Of a stretch of 64,000 nt of DNA, positions 51,347 through 58,975 are shown in pieces (the stretch's first letter is position 1; every line of letters starts with the position of its first letter). The stretch is taken from positions 34,578-98,577 of the forward strand of contig JAENXC010000016.1 of the NCBI GenBank assembly GCA_016649715.1, given 5' to 3'. This DNA is from Flavobacteriaceae bacterium (GTDB lineage: Bacteria; Bacteroidota; Bacteroidia; Flavobacteriales; Flavobacteriaceae). The translations under genes were made by a program, and so were the position numbers. Under the pieces are notes generated by a model. The model was not told the DNA's origin, did no database searches, and was given only the letters and a program-made list of their open reading frames with translations.

Positions 51347-51389
51347 TGACAAAAATCATAGTATACCTTTCTTCTGAAATCTACTTTTG
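51347..51389 (+). promoter_or_regulatory. TGA-N6-TCA operator and -7 element for the nos cluster
   Basis: TGACAAAAATCA at 51347-51358 (centre 51352.5) and TACTTTTG at 51382-51389, 29.5 bp apart. It precedes cytochrome c by about 115 bp of untranslated leader that contains no further promoter. This operator and the usp operator at 51232-51243 are 103 bp apart and serve opposite strands. Confidence 0.75.
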
Positions 51390-51503
51390 TCCTGTAATTT
51401 ATTTTAACAATTATTAAATGCCCGCTAACAAATTATAAATCAACGGGGGGAAGGTCAAATAGGGCATTTTGGCTTCCTTTAAAAAACAAATATTTTTAAA
51501 CAA

Positions 51504-52007
51504 ATGAAACACTTAATGAAATCACTAGCCGCAGTTGCAATCATAACCTTGATAAGCTGTGGCGGAAAAGAGGAAAAGAAAAATGAAGGCATTCAGATTG
51601 GCCAAAAACCAGCTGCCACGGAAACTCCAACAGAGGAGCCAGCAGCAACTACCAAACCCTCAGAGACTATCGATTTAACAAACAAAGGAGTTGGGCCTAT
51701 TAAAAATTTAGTGCTTCCAGCTGAAATTGATCAAGCAATGGCTGCCAAAGGAATGGAAGTTTACAAAACCAAATGTATGGCCTGCCACAAGCCCGACAAA
51801 AAATTTATTGGGCCAGCACCAAAAGATATCTTTCTAAGACGTACCCCAGAATGGATCATGAACATGATTTTGGATCCTGAGGATATGATTCAAAAGGATC
51901 CACTAGCAAAAGCACTTCTTATAGAGTTCAATGGTTCTCCAATGGCGAATCAAAACCTGACCGAGGAAGAGGCCAGACAAGTATTAGAATATTTTAGAAC
52001 ACTTTAA
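51504..52007 (+). CDS. c-type cytochrome lipoprotein, nos cluster
   Basis: 167 residues. Lipoprotein signal (AIITLISCGGKEE), a Pro/Thr/Glu-rich spacer (about 30-60) and a monohaem domain with CMACH (haem attachment) in YKTKCMACHKPDKKFIGPAP, and Met in NGSPMANQNLT as the likely sixth ligand. It probably donates electrons to NosZ on the periplasmic side. First gene of the nos cluster. Confidence 0.9.
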   Translation: MKHLMKSLAAVAIITLISCGGKEEKKNEGIQIGQKPAATETPTEEPAATTKPSETIDLTNKGVGPIKNLVLPAEIDQAMAAKGMEVYKTKCMACHKPDKKFIGPAPKDIFLRRTPEWIMNMILDPEDMIQKDPLAKALLIEFNGSPMANQNLTEEEARQVLEYFRTL

Positions 52008-52030
52008 TATATCCTTAAACAACCAAGCCC

Positions 52031-52060
52031 CCTTGCAGGGTTTAGGCCCTGCAAGGTTTT
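52031..52060 (+). terminator. GC-rich inverted repeat between cytochrome c and fasciclin genes
   Basis: ccttgcaggg (52031-52040), loop tttagg, ccctgcaagg (52047-52056), then TTTT. It is terminator-like and also resembles flavobacterial interspersed repeats. It may reduce transcription past the cytochrome gene. Confidence 0.65.
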
Positions 52061-52076
52061 AAAAACCAAAACCAAA

Positions 52077-52655
52077 ATGAGAACAACATTCAAATTGCTA
52101 TTTGTTTCGGCTGCTTTACTCGTGTTTTCAGCCTGTAAAAACCAAACAACAACCGACGGTAACGGAACTGCCACTGAAAGTTCCGCAGCAAAAGATGCCG
52201 CTCCTGAAAGACAAGGACAGGCATTTATTGAAAACGACGAATCAAAACCGAATGTGCTTCAAATTGCAATCGGTTCTCCAGACCACACTACACTTGTTGC
52301 AGCAGTTCAGGCAGCAGGCTTAGAAAACTCATTGGTAAATGCAGGGCCATTGACGGTCTTCGCGCCAACCAATGAAGCTTTTGACGCCTTGCCCGCAGGA
52401 ACGGTAGAAGAACTTTTAAAGCCTGAAAACAAAGAAAAATTGGCTGCCATTTTATTAAATCACGTAACCCCTGGAAATTATAGCAAGGACTTTATGAAGA
52501 AATTCAAGAAGTTGGGTCAGGCAGGTGGCGAAAGTATCACCGTTGAAGTTAAAGGAGATGATGTTTATGTAGGTGGTGCAAAAATCCTTGCCAGCATTCC
52601 TGCTGGAAACGGAATAGTGCATGTTGTGGACAAAGTAATATTGCCAGCAAACTAA
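52077..52655 (+). CDS. fasciclin-domain lipoprotein, nos cluster
   Basis: 192 residues. Lipoprotein signal (LLVFSACKNQ), then a single FAS1 domain (about 60-190): PLTVFAPTNEAFDALPAG, LLNHVTPGNYSKDFMKK and the closing strand GIVHVVDKVILPAN. FAS1 domains mediate adhesion or protein interaction. Its place between the cytochrome and nosZ suggests an accessory role in N2O reduction; no direct evidence in the sequence. Nos clusters of Bacteroidota may include such genes. Confidence 0.88.
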   Translation: MRTTFKLLFVSAALLVFSACKNQTTTDGNGTATESSAAKDAAPERQGQAFIENDESKPNVLQIAIGSPDHTTLVAAVQAAGLENSLVNAGPLTVFAPTNEAFDALPAGTVEELLKPENKEKLAAILLNHVTPGNYSKDFMKKFKKLGQAGGESITVEVKGDDVYVGGAKILASIPAGNGIVHVVDKVILPAN

Positions 52656-52683
52656 TCAATTAAATAATATAAATAATAGAACA

Positions 52684-54651
52684 ATGAAAAAAACAATTAA
52701 TATTTTAGTTTCCCTGATTATGGTCGCCGGTTTGGTGAGTTGTAACAATGGTGGGAACAAAAGAGGAAACAAGGGGAAAGGTGGTTTGGCCACCAATGCC
52801 GCTGAAAAAGTGTACGTGGCTCCCGGTGATCACGATGAATTCTATGCTTTCATGTCGGGTGGATTTAGTGGACAGCTTGCTGTTTACGGATTGCCATCAG
52901 GTCGTTTGTTTAAAGTAATTCCTGTATTTTCACAAGATCCTGAAAAGGCTTATGGTTACAATGAAGAAAGCAAAGCTATGTTGGAAACTTCCTATGGTTT
53001 TGTGCCTTGGGGAGATGCTCATCACCCAGACATTTCACAGACCAATGGTGAATTGGATGGACGTTGGGTTTTTATAAATGAAAACAACACGCCGCGTATC
53101 GCGCGTATTGACCTAACCACTTTTGAAACTGCTGAGATTCTCGAAATACCAAATAGTGCAGGTAACCACAGCTCTTCTTTTGTTACTGAAAATACGGAAT
53201 ATGTAGTGGCGGGAACCCGTTTCTCAGTACCTGTGCCACAGCGCGATATGCCTATTAAGGATTATAAAGGCAACTTTAAAGGGGCGCTATCATTCATCAC
53301 TGTTGACCCTAAGTCTGGAAGTATGTCCATCAAATTCCAATTGATGATGCCTGGTTTTGACTATGACCTTTCACACCCTGGACGCGACAAATCACACGGT
53401 TGGTTCTTCTTTACTACTTATAACACGGAAGAAGCAAACACTTTATTGGAAGTGAACGCTTCACAAAACGATAAAGATTTTATTGCAGCCGTAAACTGGA
53501 AAAAAATTGAAGAATATGTGAACAATGGCGGGGGAACAAAAGTTCCTGCCAATTATGCACACAACGTGTATAATGATGAAACCCATTCAGCTACTTCAAC
53601 AATGTTGAAGGAAGTGCTTACCGTAAATCCATTGGATGTTCCGGGAGCTGTGTTTTTCCTACCAACTCCAAAATCACCGCACGGTTGTGACGTTGATCCA
53701 ACAGGAGAATACATTGTAGGTAACGGAAAACTTTCTGCCGACTTAACAGTGCATTCGTTTACAAAAATGCTTGCTGCTATCGAAAACAAAAAATTTGACG
53801 GCGAAGCCTATGGTATTCCAATCTTGAAATTTGAAGATGTACTTGCAGGTATCGTGAAGCAACCGGGCTTAGGTCCATTGCACACCGAGTTTGATGGAAA
53901 AGGAAATGCGTATACATCTTTCTTTATCTCTTCTGAAGTAGTAAAATGGAAATTGGGCACCTGGGAAGTTGAAGATCGTCAGCCCGTATTTTATTCTGTT
54001 GGACATGTAATGATTCCGGGTGGAAATTCTCGCAAGCCTTTTGGAAAATACTTGGTGTCTTTAAATAAAATTACAAAAGATAGATATTTGCCTACAGGGC
54101 CAGAGGTTACCCAGTCCGCACAGTTGTTTGACATTAGCGGTGACAAAATGGAACTGTTGTTGGATTTTCCAACCATTGGGGAGCCGCACTACGCTGCCGG
54201 TATTCCTGCTGATATTATTGCAAAAAACTCGAAACAGATATTCAAACTGTCAGAAAACAAACACCCATATGCCACACTTACTGATGGCGATGCAAGGGTA
54301 GAGCGCAAAGGAAACGAAGTTCATATCTATATGACGATGATCCGAAGCCACTTTAACCCAGACAATATTGAAGGTGTAAAAGTGGGCGATAAAGTTTTCT
54401 TCCACGTTACAAACCACGAGCAGGATTATGATGTACCACACGGTATCAGTATGATTGGCGCCAACACTTCCGAGTTGTTGATTATGCCAGGACAGACCGA
54501 AACCTTTGTTTGGTACCCAAAACAACCAGGCATCTGGCCGTTCTATTGCCCAGATTTCTGCTCCGCTTTGCACCAAGAAATGCAAGGTTATGTTCGCGTG
54601 AGCCCAGCAGGTTCTGGAACAGAACTTAAATGGTCTTTGGGCGAAGATTAA
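52684..54651 (+). CDS. nosZ: nitrous-oxide reductase, clade II, Sec-type
   Basis: 655 residues with a lipoprotein-like Sec signal (SLIMVAGLVSCNNGG) instead of a Tat signal, the mark of clade II. The seven-bladed propeller holds the CuZ histidines in GDAHHPDISQ, KSHGWFFF, SPHGCDVDPTGEYIV, GPLHTEFDGKGN and EPHYAAGI. The C-terminal cupredoxin has the CuA motif FYCPDFCSALHQEMQGYV (C-x3-C-x3-H-x2-M). Catalyses N2O + 2e- + 2H+ -> N2 + H2O in the periplasm. A strong terminator follows. Confidence 0.98.
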   Translation: MKKTINILVSLIMVAGLVSCNNGGNKRGNKGKGGLATNAAEKVYVAPGDHDEFYAFMSGGFSGQLAVYGLPSGRLFKVIPVFSQDPEKAYGYNEESKAMLETSYGFVPWGDAHHPDISQTNGELDGRWVFINENNTPRIARIDLTTFETAEILEIPNSAGNHSSSFVTENTEYVVAGTRFSVPVPQRDMPIKDYKGNFKGALSFITVDPKSGSMSIKFQLMMPGFDYDLSHPGRDKSHGWFFFTTYNTEEANTLLEVNASQNDKDFIAAVNWKKIEEYVNNGGGTKVPANYAHNVYNDETHSATSTMLKEVLTVNPLDVPGAVFFLPTPKSPHGCDVDPTGEYIVGNGKLSADLTVHSFTKMLAAIENKKFDGEAYGIPILKFEDVLAGIVKQPGLGPLHTEFDGKGNAYTSFFISSEVVKWKLGTWEVEDRQPVFYSVGHVMIPGGNSRKPFGKYLVSLNKITKDRYLPTGPEVTQSAQLFDISGDKMELLLDFPTIGEPHYAAGIPADIIAKNSKQIFKLSENKHPYATLTDGDARVERKGNEVHIYMTMIRSHFNPDNIEGVKVGDKVFFHVTNHEQDYDVPHGISMIGANTSELLIMPGQTETFVWYPKQPGIWPFYCPDFCSALHQEMQGYVRVSPAGSGTELKWSLGED

Positions 54652-54706
54652 AAAGGTGTTTTTAGTTGTGAAAATACTAGATTAGTGATTGATAGTATTT
54701 TCAATA

Positions 54707-54741
54707 AAAAGACGGGGGTTGTTGATTTCCCCCCGTCTTTT
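54707..54741 (+). terminator. strong Rho-independent terminator after nosZ
   Basis: aaaagacggggg (54707-54718) pairs perfectly with cccccgtctttt (54730-54741). It would uncouple nosZ-level transcription from the downstream nos accessory genes, which may have lower expression by read-through. Confidence 0.85.
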
Positions 54742-54823
54742 AAAAAGATGTTGGATTTTAGACGTCAGACCTAAGTTCTAAAATCTTTATTTCTCAAGTC
54801 TCACATCTCAAATCTCTTATAAA

Positions 54824-55474
54824 ATGAAAAAAGCAGGAATAATAATGATAATTGGCTCCTTGCTATTGTTGGGACTTTTTAAATTTCCCTTGTGGAATAT
54901 TATGTTGGGAGCTCCCCAATATCCAGACCCGTTGGGAATGGATATATATATTGAAGGCATAAAGGGCGTACAGGAATTTGACATTCAGAATATTGATGGA
55001 TTGAATCATTATATAGGTATGAAAATAATACCGAAACCAAAAGATATGTGGGAATTTCAAGTATTTCCAATGGTAATCGGAATAATGGTAGCTATTGGAG
55101 TGATTATAGGATTGCTTGGTTTCTTCGGAAAAGTGAGCTATAAATGGTTTATCGGATGGTTTCTAGTGATGTCCGTGCTCGGTATTATGGGAATGTATGA
55201 CTTTAACTCATGGCTCATGGAATACGGAACAGATTTGAACCCAAAAGCCATTATGAAATTGCTCAATCCGGACGGCACCCCAATGACCTACAAACCGCCA
55301 CTTATCGGTTATCAAAAAATGCTGAATTTCGATGTAGATTCCTGGCCTTCAACTGGCGCATATATGATGTTTGTTGGAATGATGATGACAATCGTTGCTT
55401 TCTTTGTAGGAAAGAAAGAATATAAAAAAATGAAAGCAGAAAAAAAATCTTCATTAAAAACAGTTACTGCGTAA
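54824..55474 (+). CDS. nos-cluster membrane protein
   Basis: 216 residues. TM helices at about 5-25, 85-107, 112-128 and 184-205; a periplasmic loop sits between TM1 and TM2 (PQYPDPLGMDIYIEGIKGVQ). It lies between nosZ and nosL, where clade II clusters often have a multi-spanning membrane protein (nosB in Wolinella), but sequence resemblance to it is uncertain. Its stop overlaps the nosL start by one base, so they are cotranslated. Confidence 0.7.
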   Translation: MKKAGIIMIIGSLLLLGLFKFPLWNIMLGAPQYPDPLGMDIYIEGIKGVQEFDIQNIDGLNHYIGMKIIPKPKDMWEFQVFPMVIGIMVAIGVIIGLLGFFGKVSYKWFIGWFLVMSVLGIMGMYDFNSWLMEYGTDLNPKAIMKLLNPDGTPMTYKPPLIGYQKMLNFDVDSWPSTGAYMMFVGMMMTIVAFFVGKKEYKKMKAEKKSSLKTVTA

Positions 55475-55908
55475 TGAAATCTTTTATCTTTTTGGGCATA
55501 ATAACTGCTTTGCTGATTTCGTGCAACGTAAGCCCACAGCAAATAGAATACGGTACCGATGCTTGCCATTACTGCAACATGACCATTGTGGATCGTCAGC
55601 ACGCATCGCAGGTTGTGACCACAAAAGGTAAGGCCTTTAAATATGACGCCATAGAATGCATGATCCATTCTTCACAGGAAGAATTGAAAGACACCAAAAT
55701 AGCCCTTTATTTGGTTGCAGATTTCAACCAACCGGGACAGTTGATGGACGCCACATCGGCATCATATCTTGTAAGCAATCAGATTTCCAGCCCAATGGGC
55801 GCCAATCTTTCCGCTTTTGAAAATGAAAAGGCAGCTCAAAAGACAAAAGAAAAATTCACAGGGGAACTGTTCTCTTGGGAAGAAATCCAAAACCATTTAA
55901 AACAATAA
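55474..55908 (+). CDS. nosL: copper chaperone NosL, lipoprotein
   Basis: 144 residues. Lipoprotein signal (ALLISCNVSPQQ) and the Cu(I)-binding motif CHYCNM in TDACHYCNMTIVDRQHASQV. Later segments KAFKYDAIECMIH and SYLVSNQISSPMGANLSAF match NosL. It delivers copper to apo-NosZ in the periplasm with NosDFY. Terminator-like hairpin follows. Confidence 0.93.
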   Translation: MKSFIFLGIITALLISCNVSPQQIEYGTDACHYCNMTIVDRQHASQVVTTKGKAFKYDAIECMIHSSQEELKDTKIALYLVADFNQPGQLMDATSASYLVSNQISSPMGANLSAFENEKAAQKTKEKFTGELFSWEEIQNHLKQ

Positions 55909-55928
55909 TGTTATTTGAAAATTAGGGC

Positions 55929-55985
55929 ATCGGCAAGTTTTCAGGAAACTGAATTTTAAGAAGAACTTGCCGATACCTTTTTTTA
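55929..55985 (+). terminator. hairpin with T-run after nosL
   Basis: atcggcaagtt (55929-55939) pairs with aacttgccgat (55964-55974), followed by cctttttttt. It overlaps the region immediately upstream of the nosD coding frame. Confidence 0.75.
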
Positions 55986-56100
55986 ATTTTTGGTTTCAAA
56001 AATTCCAACTCCTTCATTTAACCCTAAATTCATTATCTTCAAACTTTTTTTAATCATTGCTGTTATCAATGGCTTTGTATTGTCTAATTTTGCTTCAATT

Positions 56101-57354
56101 TTGAAAAAATCACTTCACATAATTACTTTTGTCTTTTTGCTTTTCGCAACAGCAAACAGTTTGGCGAAAACTATAACGGTCTGCAATAGCTGCTCCGCAA
56201 AAACCATTCAAGAGGGAATAAACCTTGCAGATGAAGGCGATACAGTTTTGGTTAAAAAAGGAATTTACAAAGAAGTAAACATCATCATTGACAAAAGCAT
56301 CATTCTTTTGGGTGAAAACCTTCCAACTATTGATGGCGAAGATAGAGGCGAAATCATCAAAATTGTAGCGGACAATGTTACCGTGGACGGTTTCAAAATA
56401 ATAAATGTCGGTACCAGCTACACTGCAGATTATGCAGCCGTTCGTGTAATTAAGAAAGATGGTTTCGTAATTCAGAATTTAGAATTGGAAAAACTTTTCT
56501 TCGGAATTTATCTCGAAAAATCCAACAACGGAAAAGTTCTGAACAACAAAATAAAAGGCGATGCTGTAAACGAATACAACTCCGGCAACGGTATCCAGCT
56601 TTGGTACTGCAAGGGCGTCGAGGTTCGCGGAAATACAGTACAAAACGTCCGAGACGGAATTTACTTGGAATTTTCAGACAATATAATTATAAGCCATAAC
56701 AAAAGTAAAAATAATCTGCGCTACGGCTTGCATTTTATGTTCAGCAACAACGACATTTATGAATACAACACCTTTGAAAACAATGGGGCAGGAGTGGCCG
56801 TCATGTTTTCGAAATTTGTAGATATGAACCACAATATTTTTAAGAAAAACTGGGGCACAGCCGCATTCGGGCTTTTGCTGAAAGAGATAACCGATGCAAA
56901 AATTACCAATAACGTATTCCAGGAAAACACAATTGGCATTAACGTTGAAGGCAGTAACCGCATTGACTATAAAAACAATGATTTTATCAGCAACGGATGG
57001 GCTATAAAGGTAAGAGGTGCCTGCTATACAAATAATTTTGAGAACAATAATTTTATGTATAATTCCTTCGATGTTTCGTACAACAGCAACCTGAACGACA
57101 ATAAATTCAACAATAATTATTGGAGTGATTATACAGGCTATGATTTGGACAAAAACGGTATCGGCGACGTTCCGTACCGCCCCGTAAAACTGTTTTCGTA
57201 CATCGTGAACCGCACTCCGGAAACCATTATTTTATTGCGAAGTCTTTTTATAGACATTATTGATTTTTCAGAAAAAGTTTCCCCCGTTTTCACACCCGAT
57301 AATTTGTTGGACGAAAACCCAAAAATGAAGACAATAAACCATGATAGAAGTTAA
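56101..57354 (+). CDS. nosD: NosD, periplasmic right-handed beta-helix copper-processing protein
   Basis: Right-handed beta-helix (CASH) repeats, e.g. GNGIQLWYCKGVEVRGNTVQ, DGIYLEFSDNIIISHNKSKN and LRYGLHFMFSNNDIYEYNTF, as in NosD. No ATG lies near the N-terminus. Starting at the TTG at 56101 gives MKKSLHIITFVFLLFATANS, a good Sec signal peptide cut before KTITV, total 418 residues. A TTG at 55990 in the same frame is possible but adds 37 residues and overlaps the terminator tail. It acts with NosFY in CuZ assembly. Its 3' end overlaps nosF by 14 bp. Confidence 0.88.
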   Translation: MKKSLHIITFVFLLFATANSLAKTITVCNSCSAKTIQEGINLADEGDTVLVKKGIYKEVNIIIDKSIILLGENLPTIDGEDRGEIIKIVADNVTVDGFKIINVGTSYTADYAAVRVIKKDGFVIQNLELEKLFFGIYLEKSNNGKVLNNKIKGDAVNEYNSGNGIQLWYCKGVEVRGNTVQNVRDGIYLEFSDNIIISHNKSKNNLRYGLHFMFSNNDIYEYNTFENNGAGVAVMFSKFVDMNHNIFKKNWGTAAFGLLLKEITDAKITNNVFQENTIGINVEGSNRIDYKNNDFISNGWAIKVRGACYTNNFENNNFMYNSFDVSYNSNLNDNKFNNNYWSDYTGYDLDKNGIGDVPYRPVKLFSYIVNRTPETIILLRSLFIDIIDFSEKVSPVFTPDNLLDENPKMKTINHDRS

Positions 57355-58051
57355 GGATTTATATAAAAAATTTGGAAAGAACGAAGTGCTGCAAGGCATT
57401 GATCTTTCCATAAAAGACGGCGGAATTTTCTCCATTTTGGGTCCCAACGGCTCGGGGAAAACCACGCTCATAAAATGTATTTTGGGAATGGTTTTACCAG
57501 ATGGAGGAGTAATTTCCATCAACGGCGAATCCTTGAAAAACAACTTCAAATACCGAAACGAAATAGATTATCTGCCACAAATTGCCAACTTCCCCGGAAA
57601 CCTGAAAGTTAGCGAACTCATTGCGATGATTAAGGATTTGCGGGCCGCGAAAACCACAAAAGACGAAGAATTAATTGAGATGTTTAAACTGCAACCATTT
57701 CTCAATAAAAAATTGGCAAATCTTTCCGGTGGCACAAAACAAAAGGTGAATTTGGTACTTGCGTTTATGTTTGACAGTCCGTTGGTAATTTTGGACGAAC
57801 CAACAAATGGCTTGGATCCAATTTCGCATTTACGGTTGAAAAACCTTATCAATTCTGAAAAAGAAAAAGGAAAAACTATTTTGATCACTTCACACATTCT
57901 GAGTTTTGTGGAAGAGGTTTCTGATGAAATCGTGTTCCTTTTGGAAGGAAAGATCTATTTCAAGGGAAGCATTTCAGAATTAAAAACAAAAACCGGACAA
58001 CCCGATTTCGAACACGCAATAGCCTCCATTTTATCCGATAGTTATGCTTAA
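57341..58051 (+). CDS. nosF: NosF, ABC transporter ATPase
   Basis: 236 residues. Walker A GPNGSGKTT, signature LSGGTKQKVNLVLAF, Walker B LVILDEPTNGLDP, H-loop ITSHILSFVEE. Its start overlaps nosD by 14 bp and its end overlaps nosY by 8 bp, indicating coupling. Energises NosY for sulfur/copper delivery to NosZ. Confidence 0.94.
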   Translation: MIEVKDLYKKFGKNEVLQGIDLSIKDGGIFSILGPNGSGKTTLIKCILGMVLPDGGVISINGESLKNNFKYRNEIDYLPQIANFPGNLKVSELIAMIKDLRAAKTTKDEELIEMFKLQPFLNKKLANLSGGTKQKVNLVLAFMFDSPLVILDEPTNGLDPISHLRLKNLINSEKEKGKTILITSHILSFVEEVSDEIVFLLEGKIYFKGSISELKTKTGQPDFEHAIASILSDSYA

Positions 58052-58826
58052 AATATTAAAATACAGTTTTTACGATTTAATGCGCAGCCGCTGGAGCTAC
58101 GTGTATTTTCTGTTCTATTTGCTGCTTGGCGTTGTGCTTTTATTTTTGAACAACGATCTTTCCAAAGCAGTAATCACGTTGATGAACGTTATCATTATTT
58201 TGGTGCCGCTCATCGGGACCATTTTTGGGGTGATGTATTATTACAACTCCCGCGAATTCACCGAACTGCTCTTGGCGCAACCCGTAAAACGGAGCTCCAT
58301 CTTTTTGGGGCAATATTTTGGTGTGGCAACCTCGCTTTCAATGAGTTTGGTCATTGGTTTGGGTTTGCCGTTTATTTTCTACGGAATTTTCAACAGCAAT
58401 GCTATTTGGGATTTTTCACTTCTATTGGTTACTGGCGCATTTCTGACCTTCATTTTTACTGCACTAGCTTTCGTTATAGCTCTTTGCAACGAAAATAGAA
58501 TAAAAGGTTTCGGCTATGCCATCCTGCTTTGGCTGTTTATGGCAGTAATCTATGACGGCCTATTTTTAATGTCGCTCCTTTATTTTGAAGACTATCCGTT
58601 AGATAAATTTTCACTCCTTGCAACAATGTTAAATCCTGTGGATTTATCACGGGTGCTGATTCTTTTAAAACTCGATATTTCTGCGCTTTTGGGCTATACT
58701 GGTGCTGTTTTCCAAAAATTCTTCGGAACCGATTTTGGATTAGTGCTTTCTTCTGCAATGCTTGTTATTTGGGTTGCCGTGCCTACTTTCTTTATTTGGC
58801 GCATTGCGAAAAGGAAGGATTTTTAA
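58044..58826 (+). CDS. nosY: NosY, ABC transporter permease
   Basis: 260 residues with six TM helices, beginning MLKILKYSFYDLMRSRWSYV, with YYNSREFTELLLAQPVKRSS as the coupling segment following TM2. Standard NosY. The C-terminus (FIWRIAKRKDF) ends the nos cluster; a 15-bp inverted repeat lies 23 bp downstream. Confidence 0.92.
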   Translation: MLKILKYSFYDLMRSRWSYVYFLFYLLLGVVLLFLNNDLSKAVITLMNVIIILVPLIGTIFGVMYYYNSREFTELLLAQPVKRSSIFLGQYFGVATSLSMSLVIGLGLPFIFYGIFNSNAIWDFSLLLVTGAFLTFIFTALAFVIALCNENRIKGFGYAILLWLFMAVIYDGLFLMSLLYFEDYPLDKFSLLATMLNPVDLSRVLILLKLDISALLGYTGAVFQKFFGTDFGLVLSSAMLVIWVAVPTFFIWRIAKRKDF

Positions 58827-58849
58827 AAACTATTTTAGGATTAAATACT

Positions 58850-58880
58850 ACTTTGACAAAGTTTTAAACTTTGTCAAAGT
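58850..58880. repeat. perfect 15-bp inverted repeat after nosY
   Basis: actttgacaaagttt (58850-58864), loop T, aaactttgtcaaagt (58866-58880). The same palindrome arms are at 18735 and 18814. It can terminate transcription from nosY or serve as a dispersed repeat; it is 25 bp upstream of the operator for the following gene. Confidence 0.7.
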
Positions 58881-58904
58881 TATTTATTGTGATTAAGACT
58901 TTTA

Positions 58905-58947
58905 TGACCTAAATCATATTTTGGAAAAAAGAGATTTCCGTTCTTTG
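58905..58947 (+). promoter_or_regulatory. TGA-N6-TCA operator and -7-like element for the 600-residue gene
   Basis: ATGACCTAAATCAT with core TGACCTAAATCA at 58905-58916 (centre 58910.5). GTTCTTTG begins at 58940, again 29.5 bp from the centre; TTTG is conserved but TA is replaced by GT. The regulation is therefore probable but the promoter is not ideal. Confidence 0.58.
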
Positions 58948-58975
58948 CAGATTTAGAACTTTAATCCACTTTTAA

